Source: Cupriavidus alkaliphilus
Lineage (GTDB): Bacteria > Pseudomonadota > Gammaproteobacteria > Burkholderiales > Burkholderiaceae
Assembly (NCBI RefSeq): GCF_900094595.1
Contig: NZ_FMAD01000005.1
Coordinates: forward strand, 355,793 to 419,792
Direction: 5' to 3'
Length of the DNA: 64,000 nucleotides
The number at the start of each line of letters is the position of its first letter. The first letter of the stretch is position 1. This document shows positions 8,794-17,081 of the stretch, piece after piece. The notes beneath the pieces are model-generated. The model ran no database searches. It saw nothing but the letters and a program-made list of their open reading frames with translations, and had not been told where the DNA came from. A program made the position numbers and the translations under genes.

Positions 8794-10366
8794 ATTTCTG
8801 TATTTGCCTGATCGCGCGCTCGCGCGACGCCTGCATGTCCTGCATCAGCCGGTACGCCGCGTAGTACTTGAAGATGTTGCGCACATAGGTGGTGGTCTCG
8901 ATGCCGATCTTCTCCGCCACCACGATCTCGACGTTGTTGAACCACTTGTCGGGATCCAGTCCGCGCGCCGCCGCTTCCTTGCGCATCTTGGCGATATTGC
9001 CCGGCCCGGCGTTATAGCTGGCAAAGGCGAACAACGGTCGGTCCGCTTCCGAGAAGTGGGCGTCGGGAAAATACTTCGTCATCAGCCGGTCCATGTACTT
9101 GGCGCCGGCATGGACGTTGGCTTCGGCCATCCGGATATTGCCGACATTCAGTTCCTTGCCGGTGGCCGGCATGATCTGCATGATGCCGACCGCGCCGACA
9201 TGGCTGCGCGCCTCCTGGTTCAGCTGTGATTCCTGGAAACCTTGCGCGGCCAGCATCAGCGGGTCGAAGCCATAGTCCTTGCCGTACTTTTCGAAGAAGG
9301 CGATGGTCTGCTGGAAGCGCTTGTACTCGGCATCCTCGGTATTGTTCTTGATCTGCTTGATGCGCAGCATGGTCTGCTTGAGCCGGTACTCCGCTCCGCC
9401 CTGCTTCTTGACGAAATTGAAGTAGTAGTCTTCGATCGCCTGCCGCAGTTGCGGGCTGTTCTTGCGGTAGGCCCAGCCGGGGTAGCCGCCTTCGCGCACG
9501 GCCAGGTCTTCACGCACCTTGATGTTTGGCAGGATCTGCGCCCACATCGCGGCCTTCCAGTCATCGACCACCAGGATTTGCAGCACGCCCGCGTTGAGCA
9601 TCTCGAGCGCGTCTTCGTCTTCGAGCGCGTCGGGCAGCATGACCAGCTTGATCGGCGCCTTGCCGGCGTGGCGCAGGCCGTCATTCAGCACGGTCAGGCT
9701 TTCGAAATAGCTGCTGGCGCGCCGTACATGCACGGTCTTTCCGGCGAGATCGTCGAGGCGCTGCAACGGCGGCGCCTTTGGCCCCGTGACAACCAGCTCG
9801 CGCACCGGCTTGCGGTCGCGCGGCGCGGTGAAGTCCACCTGCTTCAGCCTGCTTTCGGTCTCGGTGAGGTTGCCGGCGGCGATATCTCCAAGCCCCGCCA
9901 TCAGGTCGGGCAGCAGCCGGTCGCGCGTGGTCGGGATGATGATGATGGTCAGCGGGCGCTTGCCGAGCTGGTCGGCGTATTTCTTGTTCAGGTAGCGCTC
10001 GAAGTCACGCACCAGCTCCGCGGTCAGTCCGCGCTCGCGGCCCTTGTCGCTGAAGTAGAGCGTGCGGCTGTACGGCACCAGCACGCGGATGACGCGGCTC
10101 TTGAACATCACGTCGAAGTCGCCGGTACGGGGCTTGTTGGCAAGGTTCAGGCCGCGCGGCTTGGCGGGAGTGGCCTGGCCTGTCGCGGCGGTAGCGGCAG
10201 GGGCCGACGCTGGCGGATTTGGCGATGGCGGCGTTTGCTGGGCTGCGGCAGAGGGTCCGCAAAGGCTGAGCGCGCCCATCAGGCCGGACACAAGGAGGCC
10301 TGCCAGCCAACGAGAAGGGCGGACAGCGGACATGGCGGGGATCGCAAGCCGCGCAAGCAAGCGCAC
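8792..10366 (-). CDS. MltF-like membrane-bound lytic murein transglycosylase
   Basis: 524 residues. An N-terminal signal/anchor (hydrophobic at about 20-43) is followed by a Pro/Ala-rich linker. A solute-binding-protein type 3 domain covers about 85-325 (VIRVLVPYSRTLYFSD start, DLTAELVRDFERYL). A C-terminal SLT lytic transglycosylase domain covers about 355-500. The catalytic Glu is E379 in QGFQESQLN, followed by GAVGIMQIMPATGKEL and FASYNAGPGN motifs. This is the MltF architecture: it cleaves peptidoglycan glycan strands, with the binding domain acting as a muropeptide sensor. The gene is on the opposite strand to chrA and flanked by the 190-bp repeats, so it may have been inserted or enclosed by a duplication. 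Confidence 0.88.
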   Translation of the reverse strand: MRLLARLAIPAMSAVRPSRWLAGLLVSGLMGALSLCGPSAAAQQTPPSPNPPASAPAATAATGQATPAKPRGLNLANKPRTGDFDVMFKSRVIRVLVPYSRTLYFSDKGRERGLTAELVRDFERYLNKKYADQLGKRPLTIIIIPTTRDRLLPDLMAGLGDIAAGNLTETESRLKQVDFTAPRDRKPVRELVVTGPKAPPLQRLDDLAGKTVHVRRASSYFESLTVLNDGLRHAGKAPIKLVMLPDALEDEDALEMLNAGVLQILVVDDWKAAMWAQILPNIKVREDLAVREGGYPGWAYRKNSPQLRQAIEDYYFNFVKKQGGAEYRLKQTMLRIKQIKNNTEDAEYKRFQQTIAFFEKYGKDYGFDPLMLAAQGFQESQLNQEARSHVGAVGIMQIMPATGKELNVGNIRMAEANVHAGAKYMDRLMTKYFPDAHFSEADRPLFAFASYNAGPGNIAKMRKEAAARGLDPDKWFNNVEIVVAEKIGIETTTYVRNIFKYYAAYRLMQDMQASRERAIRQIQK

Positions 10367-10775
10367 GGTTTGCCCATATGGAGTCTAGGCGTGAAATGGG
10401 ACGTTGCAAGCCGGGGACGTGCAAGGGGGAGGAAGTACGCGGCTGCCTGCAGGAAACGCGGACGAGGGCAACGCAGCAGGGGCGCGTGGAGAGGGGGAAA
10501 GAAATGGCCGGCTGCTGCCGGCGATGCGTCACAGTGCATTGATCCGGGGAGTGATAGTTTGCACCCTCAGAACGCCAGGCGAGCCTTTCACGCGCTCCAA
10601 GTGCGGGTCAATCGGCGCACTGTCAGTATCCGTAGCAGAGCTCCGCAGCGATGTGGTGAGCTGAAAGTATGCGAGGGGATTCAAGGCGAAAGTCAGCGCG
10701 ACTCCGTCCGGGCCCGGAATTGGCTTTCTGAATGTCGCACCCCGCGCAGGCTTTTTCCGCTGCGTGTGTCGGGTC
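10367..10775. other. Intergenic stretch without a supported gene
   Basis: About 400 bases upstream of the transglycosylase. Several short frames are open but none has a family signature or good ribosome site. Presumably holds the transglycosylase promoter. Confidence 0.5.
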
Positions 10776-10859
10776 AAGTTCAAGAAACTACCTGAGCCAG
10801 TCATCATCACCGGTACCGCACTGATCGGCCTTGCCATTCATCCGGGGCTGCACCACTGA
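10776..10859 (+). pseudogene. chrA 3' fragment (28 codons)
   Basis: In-frame tail FKKLPEPVIITGTALIGLA continuing to HPGLHH and a TGA stop, nearly identical to the end of the intact chrA. Upstream sequence shows no ChrA similarity, so this is a truncated copy. Confidence 0.75.
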
Positions 10860-10965
10860 GCCCCACGATCCAAGGGTCACCATGATCCATGGGCGGGCCG
10901 GGTCAATGTCCCATGCCGGGCCTCCAACGGCCGGTCGTCTGCCGGCGCCTGGTGCCCGAGATGGA
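10776..10965 (+). repeat. ~190-bp direct repeat, copy 2
   Basis: Second copy of 8474-8664 in the same orientation, including the chrA tail and the GC-rich flank with the CATGATCCATGGGCGGGCCG segment. The remainder up to the GNAT gene end at 11088 holds nothing recognisable. Confidence 0.85.
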
Positions 10966-11087
10966 CTGGCTACAGCCTGCGGCCGCCCTTCGTCTTCGGC
11001 CGTCTCCTGCCGGCCACGAACAGTCACTCGGCTCATCACCTCGAAACCGGTCCTTCGTCCTTAGAATCGGCGGAGATTGCCACCGAT

Positions 11088-11522
11088 TCAGGCATTCTCG
11101 GAATCCCCTCTAATGATCGAATAGCGATCAATGTCCGTGCGAAGCTTCCAACCTTTGCGTGCCCAGAACTTCGACGCGACTGAGTTTGTCTTCAGCACAT
11201 CGATGTGGCTTTTCTTAATGCCGAGACCTTCGAGTTCCAACAGACACCGTTCAACAAGCGCGTTGGCAACCCCCTTGCGCCTGTGCTTTGGGAGTACGAG
11301 AAGATGCTGCAGATACCCACGTCTGCCGTCATGTCCGGCCATGATGCATCCCACGATTGCTCCACCGAGCTCGGCAATGAAGCTAAGGCCGGGGTTACGC
11401 TCGAGATAACGGAGCGTCGATTCCCGGGAGTCGGCATCCCGTATTGAAACGCCGTCCGTTCCCTTCATGAGCTGTATCACGCGGTCATAATCATCTATGG
11501 TCATGAGACGAACTTGGAACAT
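11088..11522 (-). CDS. GNAT-family N-acetyltransferase
   Basis: 144 residues from MFQVRLMTIDDYDRV. The GNAT core is clear: ADSRESTLRYLERNPG, then the beta strands LSFIAELGGAIVGCIMAG, and the acetyl-CoA-binding motif LVLPKHRRKGVANALVERC near residue 80. ENA at the C-terminus follows the usual FWARKGWKLR motif. The family transfers an acetyl group to an amine; substrate unknown. Start chosen at 11522 because it directly precedes the domain; the ribosome site is weak, and MTIDDYD six codons later is an alternative. It stands alone among small unrelated genes. Confidence 0.85.
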   Translation of the reverse strand: MFQVRLMTIDDYDRVIQLMKGTDGVSIRDADSRESTLRYLERNPGLSFIAELGGAIVGCIMAGHDGRRGYLQHLLVLPKHRRKGVANALVERCLLELEGLGIKKSHIDVLKTNSVASKFWARKGWKLRTDIDRYSIIRGDSENA

Positions 11523-11651
11523 GCAATGCGCTCTTCGGTTTGGCAAAAGTCGATGGTAGCGCATCTGCACCGAGCGTCTGCTTTGACTTCTCGGAGATAG
11601 CCTTTGCGGGTCGGAAGCGGAAATCCGTGGGTTGCTGCCGGCCTGTTGACA

Positions 11652-11683
11652 GACGATCGCCCGCCTTCGGCCAGAAGCGGTCG
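11652..11683. repeat. 32-bp intergenic dyad repeat, copy A
   Basis: Shares 29 of 32 positions with 15777-15808. The core has the shape CCGC..TTCGGCCAG..GCGG, an imperfect dyad. It lies 69 bases before the start of the hypothetical gene at 11753. Confidence 0.55.
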
Positions 11684-11752
11684 GTCTACATTCACCCCTA
11701 TTTTGTGGACAATTCCAGCCGGATCCTTCCGAACCCTCAATTTCGATTCCAT

Positions 11753-12181
11753 ATGAGTGAACTTCAGCAGGAAGTGCAGCGCCTCGCCGCAAAAGCTCTG
11801 GCCGATTTCAATGATCGGGCTGACGGAAGGCTAGATTTTTCGGAAGGAAGTCTGCAGATTGTCGAAGAATTGCTTGCAGAGGCTTCGATGTACCGAGAGG
11901 ACCTCTTGTCTGAAGCGGTTGAGGGCCTCGTGACACGATTCGGTTGCTACATTCTGGAAGTCGGTCGCCAGCAGTTTGGAGGCACGTATTCATGGCTCGA
12001 AGAACGAAATCAGCCCGTGCTTGTAGTTGGTGATCCGCAAAGCCACACAGCTCTTGGAACTTGGGATAAGGTCCGTGGCCGCTTATCCGGGGATACCGGC
12101 GACAACATTCCGTTTTTCTTTGAAGGCTTCGCAGAACGAGTGCGAACGTCATCCGGTGGAGGCCGGACCCTTTACATTTGA
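11753..12181 (+). CDS. Hypothetical acidic cytoplasmic protein
   Basis: 142 residues from MSELQQEVQRLAAKAL. No signal peptide or membrane segment. The N-terminal half is helical and acidic (LQIVEELLAEASMYREDLL). The second half has FGCYILEVGRQQFGG and SWLEERNQPVLVVGD, reminiscent of small bacterial proteins often found as stand-alone or immunity-type genes. I do not recognise the family. The in-frame extension upstream is Arg/Cys-rich and was rejected. Neighbours are a convergent GNAT gene and noncoding sequence. It shares with the SUKH gene at 15879 a near-identical 32-bp dyad in its upstream region. Confidence 0.6.
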   Translation: MSELQQEVQRLAAKALADFNDRADGRLDFSEGSLQIVEELLAEASMYREDLLSEAVEGLVTRFGCYILEVGRQQFGGTYSWLEERNQPVLVVGDPQSHTALGTWDKVRGRLSGDTGDNIPFFFEGFAERVRTSSGGGRTLYI

Positions 12182-12634
12182 AACCAACGCGGGAATGTCT
12201 GCTTTGGAGTGAAGCCAAGGACAGCTTTGGGTCGGTTGCCGCCACTACGCCACGCGGCACGCAGCAAGGGCCGCTGACGACCGGGATCGGCCACAAGCTG
12301 CCGGTCGACATGCATGGCTAGATTGCACGCAATAGATAGAAGTGTCCTCAGATATCCAGTGCGCGGCGCAACGACACACCCTGCATGCAGACGTACTGGT
12401 TTAGACCCCGACGAAGACGGCGCGGGCATCGAGAAGGAACTCGTCGCGCTTGCTGCGTCACCGGGCAGGGCCTTTTATCCGCCGAACGTCGTAGTCCTGA
12501 CAATAAGAGGATCAACGGCGAATCGGGCGATGTCGGAATTGCCCGCCACCTAGTGGCCTTTTTCGCTCGCTAGCGAGCGGGTGGATGCGATGCTCCTGTG
12601 CGGAGACATGCCTGGAGCAGCTACATGGCCAAAG
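12182..12634. other. Intergenic stretch, no supported gene
   Basis: A frame at 12314-12553 is open for 79 codons but has no recognisable family, unusual composition and no ribosome site. The region also contains dispersed GACC/GGTC dyad fragments. It is AT-richer than its neighbours and may be decayed sequence. Confidence 0.45.
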
Positions 12635-14161
12635 TCAGCCATCAAGGCATGACCGTAGCGTACGCACGAGACGGTCCGCTTCCGTTGTATCCGTGATGTT
12701 CGCGAAGCCCATCACCAGGCCACGCGGGGTGTCACGCATACGGCCATGGGCATACCAGTTGGAGAGCGGCAGTACCGCCAGTCCGGCTTGGCGGGCACGC
12801 GCGGCGACGGCGACATCGTCGACCGGACCGTCGGCAGCTTCGGCGAATTGCACCGCGAACTGGATTCCGCCGGGTGGCAATTTAACGGTCAACCGTTCTC
12901 CGAACGCCTGCTTGAGCGCGTGCGCGATCAACAGGCGCCGCTGTCCATATAGCGTGCGCATCCGTTTTACATGCCGCGCAAAATGCCCCTGTTCAATGAA
13001 ATCTGCCAACGCCGCCTGAAACAGCGTTGGCGCGCCGGTATTCATGCTGCACGCCACCCGTTCAACACGCTCGATGGCACGCTCCGGCACCACCGTGTAT
13101 GCCAGCCGAAGACCGGGAAACATCACCTTGCTGAACGTGCCGCAATACAGCACGCGATCATGCCGGTCGAGGCTCTTCAGGGCCGGCAAGGGGCGGCCCA
13201 GGTAGCGGAACTCGCTGTCGTAGTCGTCTTCGATAATCCAGCGAGACGCCGCCTCTGCCCAGGTCAGCAACGCCATGCGCCTTGCGAGCGAAAGCGTGTT
13301 TCCCAAAGGGCTCTGATGCGATGGCGTGACGAGCGCGAAGCGGGCCGCCGGTTCCCGTTCGATGCCACGTTCGACATCGATGCCTTCTGCATCGACTGGC
13401 ACTGGTACCAGCTGCACGCCGGTCTCGGCCAGGAAGTTGCGCGCGAGCAGATAACCGGGGTCTTCGAACCACATGCGGTCGCCAGGGCTCGCGAGACTGC
13501 GCAATACCAGTTCGAGCGTCGCGCGATAGCCACCGGTAATGAAGACCTGATTAGGCAGGCAGGTGACGCCACGCGACAGGCCAAGATAGGTCGCGATGTG
13601 TTCACGCAGCGGCAAATACCCCACCGGGTCGGGGTAGGCGAGCATCGCTTGTCCACCACCGCGCGCACGCCGCGAAACGATGCGGCTCCACAGCTTGCGT
13701 GGAAACGCGTCAAGCGCCGGCAGGCCTGGCTGCAGGGGGCGCGGCTCGCCGCTCAATGCGGCCGCGATCGGTCGCTGGCGTGCCGTCGCGTGGCTGGGTG
13801 ATGCGTAAGGCGCCTTTTCCCCGCCGACCAAGTCGGTAGTCAACACATCAGCGGCATCATCTCGGCCACCCGCAGCTACCGCCTGCATCTGCGCCGCCGA
13901 CAGGGAAGGGGATACAAAGGTGCCGGCAGCGCCCCGCATCTGCAGGTAGCCCTCGTCGACGAGGATCGTATACGCCAGCTCGACCGTGCCACGCGCCGTA
14001 TTCAACTGCGTAGCGAGGCCGCGTAACGGCGGCACGCGATCGCCGGGGCGAAGATGCCCTGCCGCTATCGCTGTTCTGAAACGCTCGCAGATCTGCTGAT
14101 AGATCGGCAATGCCTTCTTGCGGTCAATCTCGATGGCCAACATGGGGTTGCGTACCGTCAT
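12635..14161 (-). CDS. MocR/PdxR-type transcriptional regulator (GntR HTH + aminotransferase domain)
   Basis: 508 residues from MTVRNPMLAIEIDRKK. A GntR winged helix lies near residues 12-80 (LPIYQQICERFRTAI, GLATQLNTARGTVELAY). A type I aminotransferase fold follows from about 125, with PLP lysine K345 in YCGTFSKVMFPGLRL and IIEDDYDSEFRY just before it. MocR proteins use PLP or an aldimine as signal and usually act on a neighbouring divergent gene, here the NAD(P)-binding protein and cupin. A longer frame to 14266 would overlap the dyad in the divergent promoter region, so the 14161 start is preferred. Confidence 0.88.
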   Translation of the reverse strand: MTVRNPMLAIEIDRKKALPIYQQICERFRTAIAAGHLRPGDRVPPLRGLATQLNTARGTVELAYTILVDEGYLQMRGAAGTFVSPSLSAAQMQAVAAGGRDDAADVLTTDLVGGEKAPYASPSHATARQRPIAAALSGEPRPLQPGLPALDAFPRKLWSRIVSRRARGGGQAMLAYPDPVGYLPLREHIATYLGLSRGVTCLPNQVFITGGYRATLELVLRSLASPGDRMWFEDPGYLLARNFLAETGVQLVPVPVDAEGIDVERGIEREPAARFALVTPSHQSPLGNTLSLARRMALLTWAEAASRWIIEDDYDSEFRYLGRPLPALKSLDRHDRVLYCGTFSKVMFPGLRLAYTVVPERAIERVERVACSMNTGAPTLFQAALADFIEQGHFARHVKRMRTLYGQRRLLIAHALKQAFGERLTVKLPPGGIQFAVQFAEAADGPVDDVAVAARARQAGLAVLPLSNWYAHGRMRDTPRGLVMGFANITDTTEADRLVRTLRSCLDG

Positions 14162-14244
14162 GGCAGTCTCACCGGCAAAAAAAGGGGCAACAAAATCTTG
14201 GACTAGTCGACTTGTCAATTCTTGGCCCTTATTCATAGGGCATG

Positions 14245-14257
14245 ATTGTCCCACAAT
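14245..14257. promoter_or_regulatory. Small dyad in the MocR divergent promoter region
   Basis: ATTGT-CCC-ACAAT, five-base arms, lies between the divergent starts at 14161 and 14353. It is a plausible half of the MocR operator or an autoregulatory site; the short arms make this tentative. Confidence 0.35.
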
Positions 14258-14352
14258 GGCTTCCATGCGATGCGACGGGGACAGGCACAGTCAGTGATGC
14301 CGCAGCGCCTGGCGAGCAGAGCGTTCCTTTACCTCATATTTGGAGATCTGCC

Positions 14353-15105
14353 ATGAAGATCGTTGTAATGGGTGGTTCCGGCCTGATCGGCTCACGCCTT
14401 GTCAAACTGCTCAACCAGGCCGGCCATACGGCAGTCGCCGCATCGCCGCGCACCGGTGTCAATACCCTGACCAGCGAGGGGCTCAGCCATGCACTGGTGA
14501 ACGCAGATGTCGTCGTGGATGTGACGAACGCACCATCCTGGGAGCCGCAGGCGGTGCTCGACTTCTTTCGCACCTCGGCACGGAACCTGGGCAAGGCCGA
14601 GGTCGCCGCGGGCGTGCGCCATCACGTCGCGCTGTCGATCGTCGGTACTGACCGCATGCCGGATAACGGGTACTTCCAGGCCAAGGTTGCACAGGAAGCG
14701 GTGATCGACGCGGCCGGTGTGCCCTACACCATCGTGCGCGCCACACAGTTCATGGAATTCATCGGCGGCATAGCGGACTACGGCACCGATGGTGACACGG
14801 TGCGAATCGGCGACGGACTGTTCCAGCCGATCGCTGCGGATGATGTCGCGGCAGCGCTTGCGCAGGTGGCGACCGCGGCGCCGCTGAACGGCACCATCGA
14901 TATCGCGGGACCAGACCGCGCGCCGTTCGCGGAGATCGTTTCACGCTATTTGAAGTCGGTGGGCGACGCGCGCACCGTCGTGACCGATCGCGACGCGCGA
15001 TATTACGGCGGCCAAATCGAAAAACTGTCGCTCGTTCCGCTGGCCGACGCTCGCATCGGCAGCACCAGTCTCGATGAGTGGCTGGCGCGCGCTCATGTTG
15101 ATTAA
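14353..15105 (+). CDS. NAD(P)-binding atypical SDR (NmrA-like)
   Basis: 250 residues starting MKIVVMGGSGLIGSRLVKLL, a Rossmann dinucleotide-binding motif (GGSGLIG at 7-13) of the atypical short-chain dehydrogenase/NmrA group. Further landmarks are VVVDVTNAPSW near residue 56, VGTDRMPDNGYFQAKVAQE near 100 and YTIVRATQFMEF near 131. A GGAGA site precedes the ATG. The product may reduce or isomerise a small compound or serve as a redox sensor; no substrate can be given. It is divergent from the MocR gene and about 100 bases before the cupin, so all three probably form one regulon. Confidence 0.85.
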   Translation: MKIVVMGGSGLIGSRLVKLLNQAGHTAVAASPRTGVNTLTSEGLSHALVNADVVVDVTNAPSWEPQAVLDFFRTSARNLGKAEVAAGVRHHVALSIVGTDRMPDNGYFQAKVAQEAVIDAAGVPYTIVRATQFMEFIGGIADYGTDGDTVRIGDGLFQPIAADDVAAALAQVATAAPLNGTIDIAGPDRAPFAEIVSRYLKSVGDARTVVTDRDARYYGGQIEKLSLVPLADARIGSTSLDEWLARAHVD

Positions 15106-15208
15106 GCCGTAGATTCGGAAAATTGGACGTTCGTCCTCATCAACCATGCAATGGCCGCCGGCGAGATGTGGTTCGTGCCGCCCGCCGACGGCGCACCGGA
15201 GATACAAC

Positions 15209-15667
15209 ATGAAGCGTTTGATTGCGTCGATACTGCTGGCCTCCCTGCCGATGCATGCAGCCCTGGCTCAAGACCATTCCGGCCATCAGGCAACGGTGCC
15301 AGTGCAAGGATTGGCAACTACCTCCACGGGTGTGAAAGCCACACTCGTGTACCAGCAGGAAATCCCGAACTTGCCGGGCAAGAGTGTCAAGGGCGTACTG
15401 GTGGAGTATGAGCCAGGGGGCGTCAACGCCGCGCATACCCACGCCAGGTCGGCGCTGATCTACGCAACAGTGCTGGAAGGCGCCGTATTGAACCAACTCA
15501 ACGGCGGACCGCTTCGCACGTTCACCAAGGGCCAGAACTTCCCCGAAATGCCTGGCGACCGGCACGACGTCAGCGCCAACGCGAGCAAGACTGAGCCCGC
15601 CAAGCTGCTTGCGGTGTTCGTCGTGGATACGAACGAGACCGTGCTAACCACACCCTTGAAGCGTTGA
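15209..15667 (+). CDS. Secreted cupin-domain protein
   Basis: 152 residues from MKRLIASILLASLPMHAALA, a clear signal peptide, with GGAGATACAAC ahead of the ATG. The mature part is a single cupin: VKGVLVEYEPGG, then NAAHTHARSALIYATVLEG (metal-ligand His pair near residues 78-80) and the second motif with FPEMPGDRHDVSANAS. Likely a periplasmic cupin with a bound metal and unknown substrate. It follows the NAD(P)-binding gene on the same strand. Confidence 0.85.
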   Translation: MKRLIASILLASLPMHAALAQDHSGHQATVPVQGLATTSTGVKATLVYQQEIPNLPGKSVKGVLVEYEPGGVNAAHTHARSALIYATVLEGAVLNQLNGGPLRTFTKGQNFPEMPGDRHDVSANASKTEPAKLLAVFVVDTNETVLTTPLKR

Positions 15668-15776
15668 GGCAGCCCGCGTAGCCAGGCAAGCGTAAGCAGT
15701 CATTCATCTACTACACGGTCGCCAAGGAATACCGCCGGACATCTACGGCGTGATGGTAGCTGCCGGCTTGGCGACC

Positions 15777-15808
15777 GACGATCGACCGCATTCGGCCAGT
15801 AGCGGTCG
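15777..15808. repeat. 32-bp intergenic dyad repeat, copy B
   Basis: Matches 11652-11683 at 29 of 32 positions; the ends GACCGC and GCGGTC pair. It lies about 70 bases before the SUKH gene, the same spacing as copy A to its gene. Confidence 0.55.
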
Positions 15809-15878
15809 TCCGAGGACCGGCTTCCAAAGCGGACATCCAGATTTCGGATACACTCGGAAGATCCCAACCGCCGCAGAA

Positions 15879-16394
15879 ATGGTTGTTATGCCCGTGTCAT
15901 TTAAGCAAAGGTTTCTCTCTGGCCTTCCGCAGACACCGCCAGAGATGAATCTGCAACTCGACGAGTTTGTTGTTTTCGACGAAGCCTCCCTGCCGGGCCT
16001 TAACGACAGTGCTATGTGCCAGCTTATAGAGGATGGGCTGCCCCGCCACGCACCGCCATTTCTTAGCTTCTCGAGCTATCGCGCTGCGGAGATCGAGAAT
16101 CTCCGAGCAAGTGGTGTCGTCCCAGAGCAGTTTGTCCCGTTCGGGCAGAATGGCTCTGGTGATCTTCTTGGAATTGACGCCGCAACAAATGAGGTAATCT
16201 ACTTTAACCACGACGATCATAATCGGCGGGTCTTCATTAATTCCACACTGGGCCAGTTTCTCGAGTGTCTGTGCATCTATCAGGAGCACTTGCACTCCGG
16301 GAAGACACAGTCTTCGCTGGGCGCCATCGCAAAAGTAGATCCCCCCGCTGCAAAACAAGGGACGATGTGGCACGCGGAGGCACTCTCCGACTAG
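15879..16394 (+). CDS. SUKH (SMI1/KNR4) family protein, orphan
   Basis: 171 residues from MVVMPVSFKQRF (alternative start three codons in). The C-terminal half has the SMI1/KNR4 pattern: VPEQFVPFGQNGSGDLLGID, then EVIYFNHDDHNRRVFINSTL and GQFLECL near residue 130. SUKH proteins are widespread immunity proteins of polymorphic toxin and contact-dependent systems, but here no toxin gene is adjacent. The neighbours are the cupin upstream and a convergent DUF1330 gene. The ribosome site is weak. The role as an immunity protein is inference from the family. Confidence 0.7.
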   Translation: MVVMPVSFKQRFLSGLPQTPPEMNLQLDEFVVFDEASLPGLNDSAMCQLIEDGLPRHAPPFLSFSSYRAAEIENLRASGVVPEQFVPFGQNGSGDLLGIDAATNEVIYFNHDDHNRRVFINSTLGQFLECLCIYQEHLHSGKTQSSLGAIAKVDPPAAKQGTMWHAEALSD

Positions 16395-16529
16395 TAACGG
16401 AGGGCCGTCCCGCTGACTATAGGTCGCTCAGAGGTTTCCGTGTTCGGGGCATTGGCAGCCGGCAGAGTCCGACCGTCACGAAGGAATAACCGCCTGTCGA
16501 CGGGCGAACCGGCAACTCTTCCGCCAAAC

Positions 16530-16835
16530 TTACTGCGAGGTTACGGCCGCAACCCCTTCCAGCGCGACAATCCTCGTCGTCGCACATCTTTCTCGGATCG
16601 CCTTGAGACGGGCGTACTCTGGCGAGTCATACCAAGCCATTAAGGAATCCATGTCCGGGAACTCGACGATGACGAGCCGATGCGGCTGCCAGTCGCCTTC
16701 GAGAACTTTGGTTAGACCACCACGGCCCAAATACTTTCCGCCGTAGCGCACCTCAGTAGCTGGTACTTCTCGTTTGTACTCTTCAAAAAGGACGGGGTCT
16801 GTTACATCGACATCGGCGATCAGGTATGCAGTCAT
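16530..16835 (-). CDS. DUF1330 family protein
   Basis: 101 residues beginning MTAYLIADVDVTDP, a dimeric alpha-beta barrel protein of the DUF1330 group. Landmarks are YKREVPATEVRYGGKYLGRGG, the strand RLVIVEFPDMDSLMAWYDSPEY and the terminal ATTRIVALEG. The Y-[GS]-GKYL-x-RGG motif is characteristic. The enzymatic role of the family is not established. It stands alone, with about 135 noncoding bases on the 3' side and 246 on the 5' side where I see no gene. Confidence 0.88.
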   Translation of the reverse strand: MTAYLIADVDVTDPVLFEEYKREVPATEVRYGGKYLGRGGLTKVLEGDWQPHRLVIVEFPDMDSLMAWYDSPEYARLKAIRERCATTRIVALEGVAAVTSQ

Positions 16836-17081
16836 GGCGCGATCCTTTCCGCAGTAGTCCCACTGCTCACTGTCATTGCTCGATTGTAGGCGGCGATGCC
16901 GTGAAGTCGAGGATGGCCGTAACTACTGAAAAGCTGCCTTTTGCGTGTGACGCCTTCAACGGCAGAGAAGGGTCGGCAAGCGCCTTTCCCGGAAATTGGC
17001 GCAGCTCTAGAAAGCAAGCTGCGCCGCGGATAGCGTGCGGATGGGTGCATCGGTACCAGAATTGAACTCTCACTATCCCGC

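Noticed and set aside
12314..12553. 79-codon plus-strand frame
   Set aside because: No ribosome site, no family pattern and position in apparently decayed intergenic DNA.
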